A stretch of 64,000 nucleotides of DNA. It comes from Actinoplanes lobatus. GTDB taxonomy: Bacteria; Actinomycetota; Actinomycetes; Mycobacteriales; Micromonosporaceae. The first letter of the stretch is position 1. Each line of letters opens with the position of its first letter. The stretch is taken from the NCBI RefSeq assembly GCF_014205215.1, contig NZ_JACHNC010000001.1, positions 7,188,501 through 7,252,500 of the forward strand, read 5' to 3'. The position numbers and the translations under genes were made by a program. The notes under the pieces are model-generated. The model was not told the origin of the DNA, did no database searches, and saw only the letters and a program-made list of their open reading frames with translations. Shown in pieces: positions 33,759 through 42,339 of the stretch.

Positions 33759-34105
33759 GCTTCCTCCGATTCCGCCGTACAGGAGCGTGGCTGTCTCGCC
33801 TGGCCGGGATCGCCGCCCTGAACGCCCAACCTGCGCTCATGCTGACGGCTTGGGTAGCCGGCAGTCCTACGTGGCGCTGAACAGTGGGTTGCCGTTGGTC
33901 GGACGCGGCGGCTATGACGGCCGTCCCGTTTGATCCGGCACCGCAGCAGTTGAGCGTGGTTCTCGAACGTCAAGCGGGCGGATTGCCGTCGTCCACGCTG
34001 GCCTGGTGTATCCGCAGGAACTACTGTCCCGGGCGATGCGCACCAGGTGCGCGCAAACAACCGCCCGCCGGGGCCAGGGCCGGCCGGCGGCGATGGCCGA
34101 GGCAC
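33759..34105. other. Intergenic region without a recognised gene
   Basis: About 350 bases with no frame resembling a protein family and no strong inverted repeat. It lies between the small barrel protein start and the end of the PstS-like gene, close to an IS relic. Confidence 0.4.
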
Positions 34106-35686
34106 TCAGGCGGGTTGGCAGATCGCCGGGTTGGCCAGGTCGGCGCAGGGTCGGTCGCCGTTGGCGCGGATGATGTCCGCGCCGACCTGGTTGGTGAGAT
34201 ACCGCAGGAAGCTGGCGGCCAGTGAGTGGGCATCCGGTTCGCCGAGGGTGTAGCCGTACTCGGTCTCCCAGAACGGGTAGGCGCCGTGGTCGGCTTCGGA
34301 GACTGTGGCGCGATGGCCGCTGATGCGGACCAGCGTCAGGTCGTCGTGGCCGGTTGCTGCTCCGAGTTCGGCGTAGCCGAGTGCGCCCGGTGTCTCGGCC
34401 ACCGCGCGCACAACGTCCTCGGTGGAGTCGCGGGCGCAGCGCAGCACCCCCTGTGCGGCGCCGGGGTCGAGCGTGCGGCAGTCGTCGGAGTTGCTGCCCG
34501 GTTCGCGTACCCCGCCCAGCACCCGTCGTTGCAGTGCGGCCCGCGTACCGGATCCGGGGTTGCGGCTGATCAGCCGCACCGGCACGTCCTTGCCGCCGAT
34601 CTCCTGCCAGTTCGTCACCTCACCGCGATAGATCCGCTGGATCTGTTCGGGGGTGAGGTCCTGTACGCCGGTGCCCGCGTTGGTCATCATGGTGAACAGG
34701 AAGAAGGCAATCGGCCGGGGCAGCAGCGCGGGCATGCCGTCCGGCTTCTCGCCGTCGGAGAAGGCCAGCGTGTTCGCGTCGGCGGTGGTGTGCAGCGCCT
34801 GCAGCCCTTCGCCGCTGCCGCGCATGTCGATCACGAACTCGGCGCCCGGGCAGAGTTGACGGTAGGACTCGGCGGCTTCCCGGACGATGGGTGCGAACGC
34901 CGTGGAGCCGACCACCTTGAGCCGGCCGGTGGCGCAGTCCATCGGCGTCGTGGTGTTACTGCGCAGGAAGACAAGCAGTTGGGCGACGACCAGGACGACC
35001 AGAAATCCGATCAGGGCGATGGCGCGCTTCGGTGTTCCGGTGCGGCTCTGGGTCTCCACGATCCGGCCGCCCTTGATTCCCCCGATCACCTCCGGCGGGT
35101 CGAAGGTGGCGCCGGCACTGCCGTCGGCGCGTTCCAAAGCGGCGAGGATCTTGTAGTGCGCCGATCGGTTCATCGGTGTGCGGGGTAGTTCGATCAGGTC
35201 GCCGTCGGCGGCGAACCCACCGCCGTTGGTGAAGCTGTCGCGCAGGTAGTCGTCGCTGAGTTCGGTCACCACCATGCCGGCGACGCGGCGGCCGGGGAAG
35301 CGCACCCGGAGGCCGACGAGGCTGTCGTCGAGCACGGCGTAGTCGTGTGTGTCGATGAAGGTGGCGCCGTTGTTCTCGATCCGCAGCAGCACGAGTGTGG
35401 GCTTGGCGAGCGGGTCGCCGCCCTCGCGTAGTTCCCGCAGTGGCCCGGCGTGCTCGCTCTGCACGACGTCGGTGACCGTGGTGTCCATCTGGACCCGGTA
35501 GCCGAGCCGTTTGCGGCCCTTGAGGACGAACTCGTATACGGCAGCGACGGTCGTCACTGCCACGCCGATCATGGCGAGCGCCACGCTCCACCAGAACTCG
35601 ATGACCGCCTCCGGCCTGACTCCTCGATTTGAGGCGATGCTAGGGCCGGTGTGGGCCGATCGCGCCGGGCTGCACCGAGGGTTCAA
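34106..35686 (-). CDS. Membrane-anchored PstS-like substrate-binding protein
   Basis: A protein of roughly 500-526 residues. An N-terminal membrane helix (FWWSVALAMIGVAVTTVAAVYEF) is followed by a beta-rich domain of about 170 residues, a second helix (AIALIGFLVVLVVAQLLVFL), then a periplasmic-binding domain: LKVVGSTAFAPIVREAAESYRQLCPGAEFVIDMRGSGEGLQAL, EIGGKDVPVRLISRNPGSGTRAALQRRVL and GALGYAELGAA. The SxGS/T and S-R-GSGT elements are those that bind phosphate in PstS. No ABC permease or ATPase is adjacent, so it is more likely a sensor or scavenger than an importer subunit. The start is unclear: TTG 35686 is the only in-frame start before the first helix, while GGAGG precedes a GTCATC at about 35605. 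Confidence 0.82.
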   Translation of the reverse strand: MNPRCSPARSAHTGPSIASNRGVRPEAVIEFWWSVALAMIGVAVTTVAAVYEFVLKGRKRLGYRVQMDTTVTDVVQSEHAGPLRELREGGDPLAKPTLVLLRIENNGATFIDTHDYAVLDDSLVGLRVRFPGRRVAGMVVTELSDDYLRDSFTNGGGFAADGDLIELPRTPMNRSAHYKILAALERADGSAGATFDPPEVIGGIKGGRIVETQSRTGTPKRAIALIGFLVVLVVAQLLVFLRSNTTTPMDCATGRLKVVGSTAFAPIVREAAESYRQLCPGAEFVIDMRGSGEGLQALHTTADANTLAFSDGEKPDGMPALLPRPIAFFLFTMMTNAGTGVQDLTPEQIQRIYRGEVTNWQEIGGKDVPVRLISRNPGSGTRAALQRRVLGGVREPGSNSDDCRTLDPGAAQGVLRCARDSTEDVVRAVAETPGALGYAELGAATGHDDLTLVRISGHRATVSEADHGAYPFWETEYGYTLGEPDAHSLAASFLRYLTNQVGADIIRANGDRPCADLANPAICQPA

Positions 35687-35788
35687 TCAGCGTTCACGGC
35701 CCGGCTATTGATCGGGCGGTAGGTCATGCCGCCCGACAAGGCGAGGCCTCCGGCAACCCGGTGCCTGCCGGCTCCGGAGAGCCTTCAT

Positions 35789-37175
35789 CAGATTCCTCCG
35801 TGGAGACTCCGGCCTTCAGGCCGGAGAGGAAACGGAACCCCTGCGGAGCAGGTCAGGGACAGCCCATTCGCCGTCAAGGCGGATGGGCGTCTACCCACGG
35901 ACCGTCCGCGAGGGTGGTTCCACATAGGTGTGTTAGCTTGTGAGCCGTGTCCGAACGTGCTGTGAAGCGGGCTTTCAAGTTCCGCTTCCACCCGACTCCG
36001 GAGCAGGCCGACCTGCTGAACCGGACGTTCGGGTGTGTGCGCAAGGTGTACAACCTGGCCCTGGAGGCCCGCACCACCGCCTGGTATCAGCGCCGGGAGC
36101 GGGTCAACTACAACGCCACCAGCGCCATGCTGACGGCGTGGAAGAAGACCGAGGAACTCGCGTTCCTCAACGAGGTCTCCGCCGTGCCGCTGCAGCAGGG
36201 CCTGCGGCATCTGCAAGGTGCGTTCGCCGCGTTCTGGGAGAAACGGGCCCGGTATCCGCGGTTCAAGTCCAAACACAAGTCGCGGGCCTCGGCCGAGTTC
36301 ACCCCGTCCGCGTTCCGCTGGAACAACGGCGAACTGACCCTGGCCAAGACGGCCACCCCGCTGGACATTGTCTGGTCGAGGCCACTGCCCGAAGGGCAGT
36401 CGCCGTCGACCGTGACCGTGTCCCGCGACAGCGCCGGCCGCTGGTTCGTGTCCCTGCTCTGCCAGGACACGATCGAACCCCTCCCGACCGTCGAGAACGC
36501 GGTCGGGATCGACGCCGGACTCGACCACCTGATCACCCTGTCCACCGGCGAGAAGATCACCAATCCCCGTCACGAACGCGCCGACCGTGAGCGGCTGGCC
36601 CGCGCCCAGCGGGAACTGGCCCGTAAAGAAAAGGGCTCCAGGAACCGGGACAAGGCCCGGCTGAAGGTCGCCCGCATCCACGCCCGCATCAGCGACCGGC
36701 GCCGCGACCACCTGCACAAACTGACCACTCGGCTCGTGCGTGAGACCCAAACGCTCGTGATCGAGGACCTGACCGTGCGCAACATGGTCAAGAACCACAC
36801 CCTGGCCCGCGCCATCAGTGACGCGGCCTGGACCACCTTCCGCGAACAGTTGACCTACAAATGCCAGTGGTACGGCCGGAACCTGGTCGTGATCGACCGC
36901 TGGTACCCGTCGTCCAAGGTCTGCTCGGCCTGCGGGCACCTCACCGAGAAAATGCCGCTCAACGTGCGGTCGTGGACCTGCCCCTGCGGGGCCGCCCACG
37001 ACCGTGACGTCAACGCGGCACGCAACATCCTGGCCGCCGGGCAGGCGGTGTCGGCCTATGGAGCTGGCGTAAGACCTCAACGGAAACCTCCGTCCGGGGC
37101 AGCAGGCTGAGAAGTAGGAAACCCGGTGGGCGACCACCGGAATCCCCGTCCCTTCAGGGCGGGGAGGATGTCAAG
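35789..37175 (+). mobile_element. IS200/IS605-family (IS1341-like) element with tnpB only, copy 2
   Basis: The left end (35789-35893) begins directly after TTCAT (35784-35788). It contains a CTCCGGCC/GGCCGGAG hairpin and a GCCCAT/ATGGGC hairpin, and matches the left end of copy 1. The right end is a CCCCGTCCC/GGGCGGGG hairpin at 37144-37164 followed by AGGATGTCAAG, typical of this family. No tnpA is present. The region covering the tnpB 3' end and right end should encode the guide RNA, by analogy with characterised TnpB elements; the exact right boundary is uncertain. Confidence 0.82.
35947..37110 (+). CDS. tnpB: TnpB, RNA-guided endonuclease of an IS605-type element
   Basis: A protein of 387 residues, close to the usual TnpB size. 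The N-terminus shows KRAFKFRFHPTPEQADLLNRTFGCVRKVYN, the catalytic triad is GIDAGLD, LVIEDL and HDRDVNAARNI, and the zinc finger is CSACGH with CPCG. All catalytic acids are present, so it is probably active. The GTG start lies 54 bases after the left-end hairpin. It is only distantly similar to the other TnpB of the window, particularly in the N-terminal half, although the element left ends are nearly the same. Confidence 0.94.
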   Translation: MSERAVKRAFKFRFHPTPEQADLLNRTFGCVRKVYNLALEARTTAWYQRRERVNYNATSAMLTAWKKTEELAFLNEVSAVPLQQGLRHLQGAFAAFWEKRARYPRFKSKHKSRASAEFTPSAFRWNNGELTLAKTATPLDIVWSRPLPEGQSPSTVTVSRDSAGRWFVSLLCQDTIEPLPTVENAVGIDAGLDHLITLSTGEKITNPRHERADRERLARAQRELARKEKGSRNRDKARLKVARIHARISDRRRDHLHKLTTRLVRETQTLVIEDLTVRNMVKNHTLARAISDAAWTTFREQLTYKCQWYGRNLVVIDRWYPSSKVCSACGHLTEKMPLNVRSWTCPCGAAHDRDVNAARNILAAGQAVSAYGAGVRPQRKPPSGAAG

Positions 37176-37189
37176 CCCTGGGGCGGTGA

Positions 37190-38119
37190 TCAGGCGGTCA
37201 GCCGAGTCAGCTCCACCCGCGTGGTGAGTTCAGCGATGGCGTCGCGGTGGCCGGTTCCCAGGCCGTGGCGCGTCACGTTGAGGGCGCCGGCCGCAGCGCC
37301 GGTGCGTACGGCTTCACGCAGGTCCCCGCCGCGGGCGAGCACGGTCGCGACGCCCGCGGTCATGGAGTCGCCCGCGCCGCGGTGGTCGACGGTCTGCAGC
37401 GGCGGCAGGCGGACGAGATACGCCTTGTCATCGAGCAAGGCGATGCTGGGCCGTTCCGCCCGGCTGATCAGTACGGCCGCAGCGCCGTCCGCCCGCAGCT
37501 GGCGTGCCGCGTCGAGCAGCGCATCGTCGTCGTAGCCGGCAGCGCGACCCGAGTCGATCAGCTCCTCGTGACTGATCTTCAAGAAGGCGACGCCGCCCTG
37601 CAGAACGGCGTTGAGGTGGTCACCGGTGAGGTCGGCCACGACTTGCACGCCGTGATTGTTGAGGTCCGTGGCGAGCCGGCGGTACACGTCCGGGCGCACG
37701 ACCCCGGGTGCGGCGGCGCCGCTGAGTACCGCCAGCCGGGCACGCAAGCCCTCGGCGAGGGCGGCGGTGTAGAGCTCGTCAAGGTCGTGGCGGCCCAGCG
37801 GGGCGCCGGGGTACTCCGCGACCTCGGTTCGTCCCCCGTCGCGGCGGTCGTGCACGTACCATCCGCTGCCGGTGTCACGGGTGACCGCGCGTACCCGAAG
37901 GTTCTCCTGTTCCAGCAGGCCGGCGATGACGCGCCCGATCTCGCCGCCGACGGCGGCGCACAAGGTGACCGACGCGCCCAGCGCGGCGCACATCCGGGCC
38001 TGCCAGATCCCCTGACCACCGGGATGAACATGCAGCTCCGGCATCTCGCCCGGTTCCTCGACGGTGACGGTGAGCTGCGGAACCGGCGCGAAGACCAGGA
38101 TCTTTTCGTCATCGACCAT
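37190..38119 (-). CDS. PfkB-family carbohydrate kinase, 1-phosphofructokinase-like
   Basis: A kinase of 309 residues. Seen are the substrate-binding GGQGIWQARMCAALGA, VVADLTGDHLNAVL, FLKISHEEL, and the ATP/catalytic motif VDHRGAGDSMTAG with the catalytic aspartate. The early FAPVPQLTVTVEEPGE resembles the N-terminus of 1-phosphofructokinase/tagatose-6-phosphate kinases. The ATG follows the family start; an in-frame codon 7 residues upstream is weaker. The gene ends 15 bases after the right end of the TnpB element. No sugar-transport gene is adjacent, so the substrate remains open. Confidence 0.88.
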   Translation of the reverse strand: MVDDEKILVFAPVPQLTVTVEEPGEMPELHVHPGGQGIWQARMCAALGASVTLCAAVGGEIGRVIAGLLEQENLRVRAVTRDTGSGWYVHDRRDGGRTEVAEYPGAPLGRHDLDELYTAALAEGLRARLAVLSGAAAPGVVRPDVYRRLATDLNNHGVQVVADLTGDHLNAVLQGGVAFLKISHEELIDSGRAAGYDDDALLDAARQLRADGAAAVLISRAERPSIALLDDKAYLVRLPPLQTVDHRGAGDSMTAGVATVLARGGDLREAVRTGAAAGALNVTRHGLGTGHRDAIAELTTRVELTRLTA

Positions 38120-38312
38120 GCCCCGGCGATACCCGGGCACGACCCAATCAACCTGGAGCCCGGGTGAACATCATCCCAACGGCGTGGGTCGCAGCACCCG
38201 GATTGCGGTCAACGTGCGGTGAAGACGCCGGGTCACGGCATCCAGATCCGGCCGAGCATCTGCCGGCTGATCCCGTCGCACGGTCGGCCCGATGGGCCTC
38301 AGCGCGCCTTGG

Positions 38313-38900
38313 TCACGCTGCCGACGGCAGGTGGTCGATCATGGCGAGTCGGTGCTGGACGCGTACGACCGCGGCGCGCAGCAGTGGTGTGCGGAGCTGG
38401 CGTGCGGCCGCGTTCGGGGAGTCGGGTCCGTGCCGGCGGAGCATGTCGGCGAGGCGCTGCTCGAAGTTGATGACCCTGCCGTTCGGGGTGACCGTCTGGT
38501 CCGCGTAGGTCAGCGCGTCGGACACTCGTGACTGTTCGCGCGGGAATCGGGTGAGTTTTTCGGCCAGTCCGCGGGCCTGGGCCGTGTGCATCGCCGCGGA
38601 GTGGTGGGCGACCAGTGCGACGATCCGTGACGGCCACCCCGTCGTCTCCAGGTGGCGAGCGCCGTCGAGCGGGTGGAAGCCGGTGTCGTACAGGGTGGCG
38701 GCGTATCCGATGTCGTGCAGCCAGGCTGCCGCCAGCAGGATCTCGCCCTCGCTGCGCGGCCCGACCGTGGCGGCCGCCATGTCGGCCCGTCGCGCCACCC
38801 CGATCGTGTGTAGCCAGCGCTCCGGTAGATCCACCAGCAATCGTTGTGCGAGGTCGCGGGCACGGTGGACATCCCCGACGGAACGAAGAGCGTCGGTCAT
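38313..38900 (-). CDS. HD-domain phosphohydrolase-like protein
   Basis: A protein of 195 residues with an HD domain: the histidine in ERWLHTIGVARRA, the HD pair in LLAAAWLHDIGYA (about residues 62-63), and HHS further on, which together bind metal. Such proteins hydrolyse phosphates of nucleotides or similar. The start ATGA is the complement of TCAT at 38897-38900, and directly upstream lies a degenerate copy of the TnpB-element left end. GGAGGA, supplied by that left end, stands five bases from the ATG. So its translation start signal appears to derive from an insertion. Confidence 0.88.
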   Translation of the reverse strand: MTDALRSVGDVHRARDLAQRLLVDLPERWLHTIGVARRADMAAATVGPRSEGEILLAAAWLHDIGYAATLYDTGFHPLDGARHLETTGWPSRIVALVAHHSAAMHTAQARGLAEKLTRFPREQSRVSDALTYADQTVTPNGRVINFEQRLADMLRRHGPDSPNAAARQLRTPLLRAAVVRVQHRLAMIDHLPSAA

Positions 38901-38985
38901 GAGATTCCTCCGTGGATGTTGCGGCGTTCAGGCGGGAGCGGAACGGATTGCCAGCCCGGCAGGCCCAGGGCGGCTCTATTTGCCG
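38901..38985 (+). mobile_element. Solo left-end relic of the TnpB element family
   Basis: Aligned with the left end at 35789, the relic shares AGATTCCTCCGTGGA, a degenerate GCGGCGTTCAGGCGGG hairpin in place of the CCGGCCTTCAGGCCGG one, GGAACGGA, GCAGG and ATTTGCCGT (for ATTCGCCGT) in the same order, about 80% identical over the first 46 bases. It begins directly after TCAT, as the two full elements do. No tnpB or right end follows. Confidence 0.7.
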
Positions 38986-39372
38986 TGGGTAACAGTGCTG
39001 GAAACGCGTGAAGTTAAGATGAACGATAGGTAAACGCCGTTTGGCTCGGGGTGCCGCTGGCTGGTCCGAGCGGCACCTGCCGTGTCGCTGAGAAGCATTG
39101 ATGCACGTGGCCGAAAGATACACACAGCCGGTGAGATATCCATCACGCTTACGGCAGGTGTCCGGGGCACGTCCTTGAGTCCTGCCTGTCCTCGTTTGCC
39201 ACGGCTCGGGCGACGGGCATCCGGCCGCCGGGGGGCGCGGGCGAGTATGGCCTCTGCCGTCGGGCGACCGTACGCTGGCCTGCCCGTGCGGTGCGTGCGG
39301 CTGCTGGGACCTCGAGGCCGGTGGTCGTGCACTGGTCGGGCGCCTCGTCGAAGTTTCGACTGGGGCGCGCTG
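38986..39372. other. Region before the GDPD gene without a secure gene
   Basis: An open plus-strand frame runs from 39082 into the GDPD gene but its first 90 codons are arginine-rich and lack family resemblance until SFDWGALMRMRQ near 39349. It may hold the scar of whatever removed the 5' end of that gene. Confidence 0.4.
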
Positions 39373-40785
39373 ATGCGGATGCGGCAGGTCGAGTCACGGC
39401 TGCCGCTGGTGGCGCTCACCAACTACGACTTCCTGCAGGTCGGCCAGCCCGGCGCCTCGCCGTGGCTGGGCGGCATCGACATCGACGACTTCGGCGGTGA
39501 CCCGATCCGGGCCATCCGCAGCTTCGGGGCCACCACCTTCTCGCCCGTGCAGGGCTTCCCGCAGAACGGCACCGTGACCGACTCCGCCTACCGGCCCTGC
39601 GTGACCCGGGAACTGGTGCGCCACGCGCACGCCAACGGGATCAAGGTGGTGCCGTGGACCGTCGACGACATCCCGACGATGAGCAAGCTCGTCGACGACG
39701 GCGTAGACGGCATCATCACCGATTACCCGGACCGGCTGCGTACGGTGCTCGCCTCGCACGGCCGGCGGCTGCCGCAGGCGTACGCGTCGCCCTTCGACGT
39801 GCAGGCGCACCGTGGCGGCCGGGCCACACGGCCGGAGAACACCCTGCCGGCCTTCGCCCATGCGCTGGAGAACCCGGCGATATCCACCCTGGAACTGGAC
39901 ACCGGTGTCACCGCCGACGGGCAGCTCGTGGTCCTGCACGACCGTACCGTCAACGGTTCGCACTGCGCCGACACCGCGCCGGTTCGCCCCCGTGACCCGC
40001 AGTTCCCGTACGTCGGCGACCTGGTCCGAGACCTGACCCTCGCCCAGCTCAAGACCCTGGACTGCGGTTCGAGAACTCCGGCGGATCACCCGCGGCAGGT
40101 CGCGGTGCCGGGCGCCCGCATCCCCACGCTCGCGGAGGTGTTCGCCCTGGTCGGGAGCAGCGGCCGCACGGACGTGGCGCTGAACATCGAGACGAAGATC
40201 AGCCCCCTGGTCGCGGACACCGCGCCCTATCAGATCTTCACCCGTACGCTGGTCCGCGAGATCCAGCGTGCCGGGTTCACCGACCGGGTGACCGTGCAGT
40301 CGTTCGACTGGCGCACCATCCGCTACGCCCGCCAGCTGGATCGCCGTCTCGAGACGGTCGCGCTGATCTGGCAGTACGGTCCGGCCGAGTGCACGACTGC
40401 GGCCGACGAGTGTTCGTTGCGGGCCGTCTACGGCGATCCGACGGTGAAAAGCCTGTGGACCGGCGATCTCGACTGGTGGCGCCACCACGACGTCGGTGCC
40501 CTGGTGCGTGCGGCCGGCGCCGGCACGGTGTCGGCGAACTGGCAGGTGCACGACCCGCGGCAGCCGGTCGTCGCGTCCGCCGACTGGTACCTGCGGCAGA
40601 ACCCGGCCTACTTCCACGGCCCGCAGGTCGCGGTCCTGCAGGACAGATACCGGCTGAAGGTGGTGCCGTACACGGTGAACGACGCCACGGTCATGCAGCG
40701 GGTGATCGACCTCGGGGTGGACGGCATCATCAGCGACGACCCGGACCTGCTGATCGGCGTGCTGATCCGCAACGGGCTGCGCTGA
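39373..40785 (+). CDS. Tandem glycerophosphodiester phosphodiesterase, first domain truncated
   Basis: From the first supported ATG it encodes 470 residues. The first 130 are the C-terminal half of a GDPD barrel (PLVALTNYDFLQVGQPGASPWLGGIDIDDF, IKVVPWTVDDIPTMSKLVDDGVDGIITDYPDRLR). A complete second GDPD domain follows: QAHRGGRATRPENTLPAFAHALE (the catalytic HRG and PENT), LELDTGVTADGQLVVLHDRTVNG (E, D and H), and a final IKVVPYTVN-like strand with VDGIISDDPDLLIGVL. The catalytic half of domain 1 is missing, so only domain 2 can be active. Resemblance to the lost domain extends a few codons upstream of this ATG. The intact ancestor would have been secreted, but no signal peptide remains. Confidence 0.82.
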   Translation: MRMRQVESRLPLVALTNYDFLQVGQPGASPWLGGIDIDDFGGDPIRAIRSFGATTFSPVQGFPQNGTVTDSAYRPCVTRELVRHAHANGIKVVPWTVDDIPTMSKLVDDGVDGIITDYPDRLRTVLASHGRRLPQAYASPFDVQAHRGGRATRPENTLPAFAHALENPAISTLELDTGVTADGQLVVLHDRTVNGSHCADTAPVRPRDPQFPYVGDLVRDLTLAQLKTLDCGSRTPADHPRQVAVPGARIPTLAEVFALVGSSGRTDVALNIETKISPLVADTAPYQIFTRTLVREIQRAGFTDRVTVQSFDWRTIRYARQLDRRLETVALIWQYGPAECTTAADECSLRAVYGDPTVKSLWTGDLDWWRHHDVGALVRAAGAGTVSANWQVHDPRQPVVASADWYLRQNPAYFHGPQVAVLQDRYRLKVVPYTVNDATVMQRVIDLGVDGIISDDPDLLIGVLIRNGLR

Positions 40786-40789
40786 CACC

Positions 40790-40828
40790 GGCTCGGCGGG
40801 GCGCCGGTCCCGGGCGCCCCGCCGAGCC
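40790..40828 (+). terminator. Hairpin terminator after the GDPD gene
   Basis: A 16-bp inverted repeat (GGCTCGGCGGGGCGCC and its complement) around a 7-base loop begins 4 bases after the stop codon. Confidence 0.8.
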
Positions 40829-41049
40829 CCACTGCGACCATCGCCGACGCTTGTGCGCGGCCAGCGCCTCGTTGCCCTGTCGTGACCTAGATGAACCCTT
40901 CCTCTGTGCACTCGACCGGAGATTCGGCTCCCACTACGTAATATTGGTTGTGCGGCGGCAGCCCGGTTCCAGCCGGGGCGTCGTAGCTGTCGCTACGTCG
41001 CTCGGAGAACGCTGGAACGGGCTGCCGGTCAGAGGGGACTGGTCGTGGG

Positions 41050-42162
41050 TCAGCGACTCTCGGCGAAGTACTCGTAGTTGTCGGCGTTGTCGACGGCGTT
41101 GCTCGGGCTCGACGCGGCGAGTTGCTTCGCCGCGGTTTGGCCGTACGCGTGGTCGTCGGTGCCGCCGTTGACGGTGAAGTGACTCGACTCGTGGATCAGT
41201 GTTCCGGCCTTCGAGTCGGTACCCGTGGCCGGCGCTGTCCAGAACGCGTTGCAGAGGTAGATGATGTAGGGCTCGTCCGGGTAGACGTAGGCGTAGTAGT
41301 CCTCGTTGCTGGTGCAGTCGAGCGTCAGGGCCTTGCTGGTCAGCTCGCTGGTGATTTTGCTGTATGCCGAGGTGACACGCGTGAACCGCGACGAGCTGTA
41401 GGTGCCGAACCAGGTGGTGTAGGCGCCCCCGCCGGACGGGTTCGCCGCGAGCCAGGTTTGGGACTTCTGCGAGTACGTTGCGGCGTTGGTGACGGCCGTC
41501 TTCAGCGCGGTCTGTTCACTCGTCGTACAGCCGCGGTAGGTGATGCTGACTGCGGCGGCGGCGAGTTTTACCTGCTCAGTGGTTGTCGGTGCGACGCTGG
41601 ACACCTTGCTGGTGCTTCGGATGCCGGCGCTGGTGCGGACGGTGGCGCGACCGGCGTCGACCCGGAGCGTGTCCTGACGGGGTGCGGTTGCCCCGTTCAG
41701 GGCCCGAACCTGGGTCGATGCCAAAGCGACGGTGAAGGTTCCCGGCCGTGACAGGTCATAGTTGTCCGCCAGGTTCACGGTCACGGCGTAGGTACCACCG
41801 GCGGGAATGTGTGTGTAGTCGGCGGCGGTCGGCGCCGTGAGCTTTGCCAGCTTGCCTCGATAGGGCACCGGTACGCCGTCTCTGGTCACGGCCAGGACCG
41901 CTTTGGACTCGCGTGCCTGCGGCAGGTCCCGGGAGAGCACGTCGACCGCCGACGATGACGTGTTCCGCACCGTGACACGCACGGTGAGGCCGCTACTGGT
42001 CACCTGACCGATCTGGATGGTCGTAGTGAGGCCGGCGGTGCTGGCGGCTGCCGCCGCGCTCGCCCCGACGGCGGCGCCTGCCGGGATCGCTATCCCGACA
42101 GCGAGGCACGCTGCCCAGAGCGGACGTCGAGAGATGCGCACGCGGTTTCCCTTCTCAGCCAT
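41050..42162 (-). CDS. Secreted M35-like (deuterolysin/aspzincin) metalloprotease
   Basis: A protein of 370 residues with a signal peptide (basic start, ACLAVGIAIPAGAAVGASAAAAA). An Ig-like N-terminal domain (TVRVTVRNTSSSAVDVLSRDLP, AGGTYAVTVNLADNYDLSRPGTFTVAL) typical of peptidyl-Lys metalloendopeptidases precedes the catalytic domain. The zinc site is HESSH at 324-328 with the third ligand in GTDDHAYG at 334-341 (aspzincin motif GTxDxxYG). Two cysteine-bearing segments (YRGCTTSE, LTLDCTSNE, IYLCNAFW) could form disulfides. It should cleave proteins extracellularly, possibly at acyl-lysine bonds. Bacterial members are less common than fungal ones. Confidence 0.92.
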   Translation of the reverse strand: MAEKGNRVRISRRPLWAACLAVGIAIPAGAAVGASAAAAASTAGLTTTIQIGQVTSSGLTVRVTVRNTSSSAVDVLSRDLPQARESKAVLAVTRDGVPVPYRGKLAKLTAPTAADYTHIPAGGTYAVTVNLADNYDLSRPGTFTVALASTQVRALNGATAPRQDTLRVDAGRATVRTSAGIRSTSKVSSVAPTTTEQVKLAAAAVSITYRGCTTSEQTALKTAVTNAATYSQKSQTWLAANPSGGGAYTTWFGTYSSSRFTRVTSAYSKITSELTSKALTLDCTSNEDYYAYVYPDEPYIIYLCNAFWTAPATGTDSKAGTLIHESSHFTVNGGTDDHAYGQTAAKQLAASSPSNAVDNADNYEYFAESR

Positions 42163-42339
42163 CGACTCCCACGGGTGACCACTCCAGGGGGCAGGAGCGA
42201 GGGAGTCGAAGCCTAAAAATCAACGATTCTCTATCTACTCGATCATCTCCTTGCGTCGATGAACTTCTCTCATCCCTGGTGGGTCATATCGCGGCGGCCA
42301 GACCGCGACGGCGCAGTTCGCCGCCAACACCCACCGGGC

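Noticed and set aside
35690..35788. Short minus-strand frame beginning at the ATGA opposite TCAT of the second TnpB element
   Set aside because: Only 27 codons (MKALRSRQ...) with no homology; the SD-like distance is notable but no gene is supported here.
35947..37110. TnpB as a nuclease-dead, domesticated regulator (TldR-like)
   Set aside because: Both TnpB proteins keep the D-E-D catalytic residues and zinc-finger cysteines, so domestication of this type is not indicated.
38976..39422. Minus-strand frame of 148 codons before the GDPD gene
   Set aside because: Arginine/proline/serine-rich without any recognisable domain; it overlaps the coding start of the GDPD gene.
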